This document shows positions 41,877 through 44,022 of a DNA stretch of 44,022 nucleotides, piece after piece. The DNA comes from Lachnospiraceae bacterium (lineage in GTDB: Bacteria; Bacillota; Clostridia; Lachnospirales; Lachnospiraceae). The position numbers and the translations under genes are program-made. A model generated the notes under the pieces. The model was not told the origin of the DNA. It saw nothing but the letters and a program-made list of their open reading frames with translations, and did no database searches. Position 1 is the stretch's first letter. Every line of letters begins with the position of its first letter. The stretch spans positions 1 to 44,022 of the forward strand of contig JAHAYJ010000054.1 of NCBI GenBank assembly GCA_018384375.1. The letters run 5' to 3'.

Positions 41877-43502
41877 ATGACAGATGTTGTATCGGATAAA
41901 AAGAAAAAGCTATTTTTTGTAACGATGATGGCGGTGATACTGCTCATGCAGCTTGCCCTTTTTTGCTACTATGGAAACCGTAAAACAGGTTTTCACGAGG
42001 ATGAGCTGTATACCTACTATTCCACGAACAAGACTGCTGGATTGTTTGTAAGCGACAGACAATGGCTGATGCGGGATCAGCTCCGGAACGATTTTGTAGT
42101 GCTCCCGGGGGAGGAATTTCGCTACAATGTGGTGAAGCAGATGCAGTCCTGGGATGTGCATCCTCCGCTTTATTATTATCTCATTCATACCGTATGTTCG
42201 TTGACCCCCGGGGTGTTCAGCAAATGGCAGGGGATCGGTCTGAATCTGCTTGGTTATGTGTTTTCCTATCTGCTGCTTGCCTATGTGACGTATACGGCGG
42301 CTTCGGGGAAGAAAGACAGTACCCGTGGACGGCTTCTTGCTCTTTTGGTGTGTGCAGGCTGGGGATTTTCCGGTGCTGTGATTTCCGGTGTGATGTTTAT
42401 CCGGATGTATCAGTGGCTGACCATGTGGATCTTGCTTTGCCTGGCAATTCATCTGCGAGCGGTGAAAAAGCAGGATTTCAGAATAAGATGCTTTCTGCTG
42501 CCCTTGGGCCTCACTGTATTTGCAGGATTTCTCACCCAATATTATTACATCATATTCCATTGCTTCCTGGGGCTGGCCTTCTGCCTGTATCTTTTGCGAG
42601 GAAAGAAGATTAGGGAATTCATTTCTTATGTGATTACCTGCTTTCTGGGGCTTGCATCGGCACTTTTGTATTATCCGTCCGCACTGTCCCATATCTTCAG
42701 GGGCTATCGGGGTACAGAGGCGGTCAGCGAATTCGGAAATGTATCCAATACGGGAGATCGGCTTCGCTTCTTCTATGGACTGTTTGATGATTATGTCATG
42801 TATGACACGTTAACCCTCTGGATCCTGGTAATTGTTCTTCTGGCTGTAACCGTTCATTTTTTAAAAAAGAGAGGAAAAGTATCCGATAACGTCTTTAATT
42901 CGTCGGTCGGGCTGATAGCTGTTCCGGTGGCAGGGTATTTCTTTACCGTTTCCAAAACAGCGCTTTTGCTTGGAGAGACCTCAAACCGCTACCAGCTTCC
43001 GATTTATGGACTTCTTTTGTTCCTCCTGCTGTATTTTACATGGTGCTGTCTTTGGCAGGTGCTGGAAGCTTTCGGAGTGCAGCGCAGAAGTTTGGGAATC
43101 CCTGCAGGGCTTTTTCTGGTGGTTCTGCTTTTGATCGATGGCCTTGCGCTGCGGGACGGGCGTGTGTTCTTTCTCTATGAGGAGCAGACTGCGGAAAAAG
43201 AATTTGTCAGAGAAAATACAGATGTGCCTGTGGTGGTGTTCTACAATGAGGCCTCCGGGGATCATATCTGGTGGCTTTCCGATGAACTGATGGAATTTCC
43301 GGAGGTATATCTTGCAAGTGAAGAAAACAGGGAACCGATCACGGATAAAAAGCTGATAGACAGTAAGCGGGTATTGGCCTACGTGGCGGATGGTGATTAT
43401 TCCAATGCAGCACTGGAGGAATTCCTTGCGGTAAATACGCATTTGACGTCCTTTGAAAAGATCGCGGAAAGAGAAGCATGGACGCTCTATGAATTAAGAT
43501 AA
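41877..43502 (+). CDS. GT-C type membrane glycosyltransferase (PMT/ArnT-like)
   Basis: About 541 residues. After the first membrane helix comes FHEDELYTYY, where the acidic residues occupy the place of the GT-C metal or catalytic loop. SWDVHPPLYYYLIH follows, the HPP motif common in PMT_2 and ArnT-like enzymes. About ten hydrophobic segments lie between residues 15 and 430, and a soluble C-terminal domain follows. It should use a polyprenyl-phosphate sugar, plausibly made by the GtrB-like enzyme at the head of the operon. ATG 41877 is better spaced from AAAGGA than ATG 41868. Confidence 0.85.
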   Translation: MTDVVSDKKKKLFFVTMMAVILLMQLALFCYYGNRKTGFHEDELYTYYSTNKTAGLFVSDRQWLMRDQLRNDFVVLPGEEFRYNVVKQMQSWDVHPPLYYYLIHTVCSLTPGVFSKWQGIGLNLLGYVFSYLLLAYVTYTAASGKKDSTRGRLLALLVCAGWGFSGAVISGVMFIRMYQWLTMWILLCLAIHLRAVKKQDFRIRCFLLPLGLTVFAGFLTQYYYIIFHCFLGLAFCLYLLRGKKIREFISYVITCFLGLASALLYYPSALSHIFRGYRGTEAVSEFGNVSNTGDRLRFFYGLFDDYVMYDTLTLWILVIVLLAVTVHFLKKRGKVSDNVFNSSVGLIAVPVAGYFFTVSKTALLLGETSNRYQLPIYGLLLFLLLYFTWCCLWQVLEAFGVQRRSLGIPAGLFLVVLLLIDGLALRDGRVFFLYEEQTAEKEFVRENTDVPVVVFYNEASGDHIWWLSDELMEFPEVYLASEENREPITDKKLIDSKRVLAYVADGDYSNAALEEFLAVNTHLTSFEKIAEREAWTLYELR

Positions 43503-43522
43503 AAATCCTGTAAATATGCGGG

Positions 43523-43650
43523 ATGCAACCGAAAAGTGACAGAAAAAAAGACAAAAGCAACAATAAAATGATAGAGGTTGCCCTCATGCAACCGTAATAT
43601 AAAGAGCAAAGAAAGGCACAAAACGGTGCTGAACAATTTTCTAACGGTTG
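43523..43650. promoter_or_regulatory. repeated CAACCG/GCAACC words upstream of the XRE gene
   Basis: ATGCAACCG occurs at 43523-43531 and 43586-43594. The inverse GGTTGC lies at 43576-43581, forming a hairpin or operator with the second copy, and CGGTTG at 43645-43650. Possible binding sites for the regulator encoded just downstream. Confidence 0.35.
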
Positions 43651-43671
43651 AAAAATGAGGAGGAATTGAAA

Positions 43672-44022
43672 ATGAGTTTTGCAGAAAATTTACAGTTTTT
43701 ACGAAAGCAGAAGGAAATCACCCAGGAACAGCTGGCAGAACAGCTGGAGGTGTCAAGGCAGTCCGTATCCAAGTGGGAATCCGGGATAAGCTATCCGGAA
43801 ATGGAAAAGCTGCTGCAGATCTGCAGTATGTTCCATTGTAATATGGATACTCTGATGCAGGGAGATGTGAGCAGAAGTTTTGCCACAGACAGCTGCGGCT
43901 ATGACAGTTTTCAGAATCTGTTTTCTAAGATGATTGCTCTGGGTGTAGCGCTGATCCTGACCGGCATCAGCGTGATGTCTTTCCTTTGCGGGTTTGGATT
44001 AAATGAGGAATATGCATCGGCG
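43672..44022 (+). CDS. XRE family regulator with membrane segment (cut by window end)
   Basis: The first 117 codons are visible and the frame is open at the window end. The HTH domain reads ENLQFLRKQKEITQEQLAEQLEVSRQSVSKWESGISYPEMEKLLQIC (about residues 5-51). After a linker a hydrophobic segment IALGVALILTGISVMSFLCGF (about 89-109) begins, so this is probably one of the membrane-associated XRE regulators common in Clostridia. GAGGAGG lies 8 bases before ATG 43672. Confidence 0.85.
   Translation, partial: MSFAENLQFLRKQKEITQEQLAEQLEVSRQSVSKWESGISYPEMEKLLQICSMFHCNMDTLMQGDVSRSFATDSCGYDSFQNLFSKMIALGVALILTGISVMSFLCGFGLNEEYASA

Overview
The window looks like a low-to-mid GC Firmicutes chromosome, most likely class Clostridia and probably Lachnospiraceae. 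The support is strong AGGAGG-type ribosome sites with frequent GTG/TTG starts, a T-box leader in front of threonyl-tRNA synthetase, a Spo0A-type DNA-binding domain, an EpsG-type polymerase and a GH120-like xylosidase. The species assignment is inference. No tRNA, rRNA, CRISPR array, integrase or insertion sequence was seen.

Layout. 1-6.6 kb: end of an alpha/beta hydrolase, a membrane protein, an AGCS-type alanine/sodium symporter with a GNAT acetyltransferase, a MmcQ/YjbR protein, a membrane zinc-ribbon protein with an alpha/beta hydrolase, and a two-gene chromate-type transporter. 6.6-10.9 kb: a ferredoxin-like gene divergent from a Crp/Fnr regulator with a shared perfect palindrome, a self-regulated TetR gene with a membrane protein, and an MFS exporter behind a leader that may encode a short peptide. 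11-16.2 kb: a HigBA-type toxin-antitoxin pair, a repeat-rich structured leader before a PlsC-like acyltransferase with a zinc ribbon, a YczE-like membrane protein, and T-box/thrS. 16.2-25.4 kb: a MATE exporter, an XRE repressor with a catalytically dead S24 domain divergent from an orphan Spo0A DNA-binding domain, a chemoreceptor fused to PilZ, a DUF2798 membrane protein with a structured leader, a radical SAM protein, and a zinc-ribbon/TPM gene pair. 25.4-27.8 kb: an alcohol dehydrogenase plus aldehyde dehydrogenase operon in which both genes are broken. 28-30 kb: a GH120-like beta-xylosidase.

30.2-43.5 kb holds a LytTR regulator with a degenerate receiver, followed by an eleven-gene surface polysaccharide operon: polyprenyl-phosphate GT2, further GT2 and GT4 enzymes, the initiating phosphoglycosyltransferase, a Wzz-like protein, an EpsG-like polymerase and a GT-C enzyme. 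No flippase is present in the window. The window ends inside a new XRE regulator gene.

The strongest leads for undescribed biology are regulatory: the 42-bp direct-repeat/hairpin leader before the acyltransferase, the switch-like leader before the MFS exporter, the antisense-strand leader before the DUF2798 gene, and the divergent pair of orphan Spo0A domain and dead-S24 repressor.
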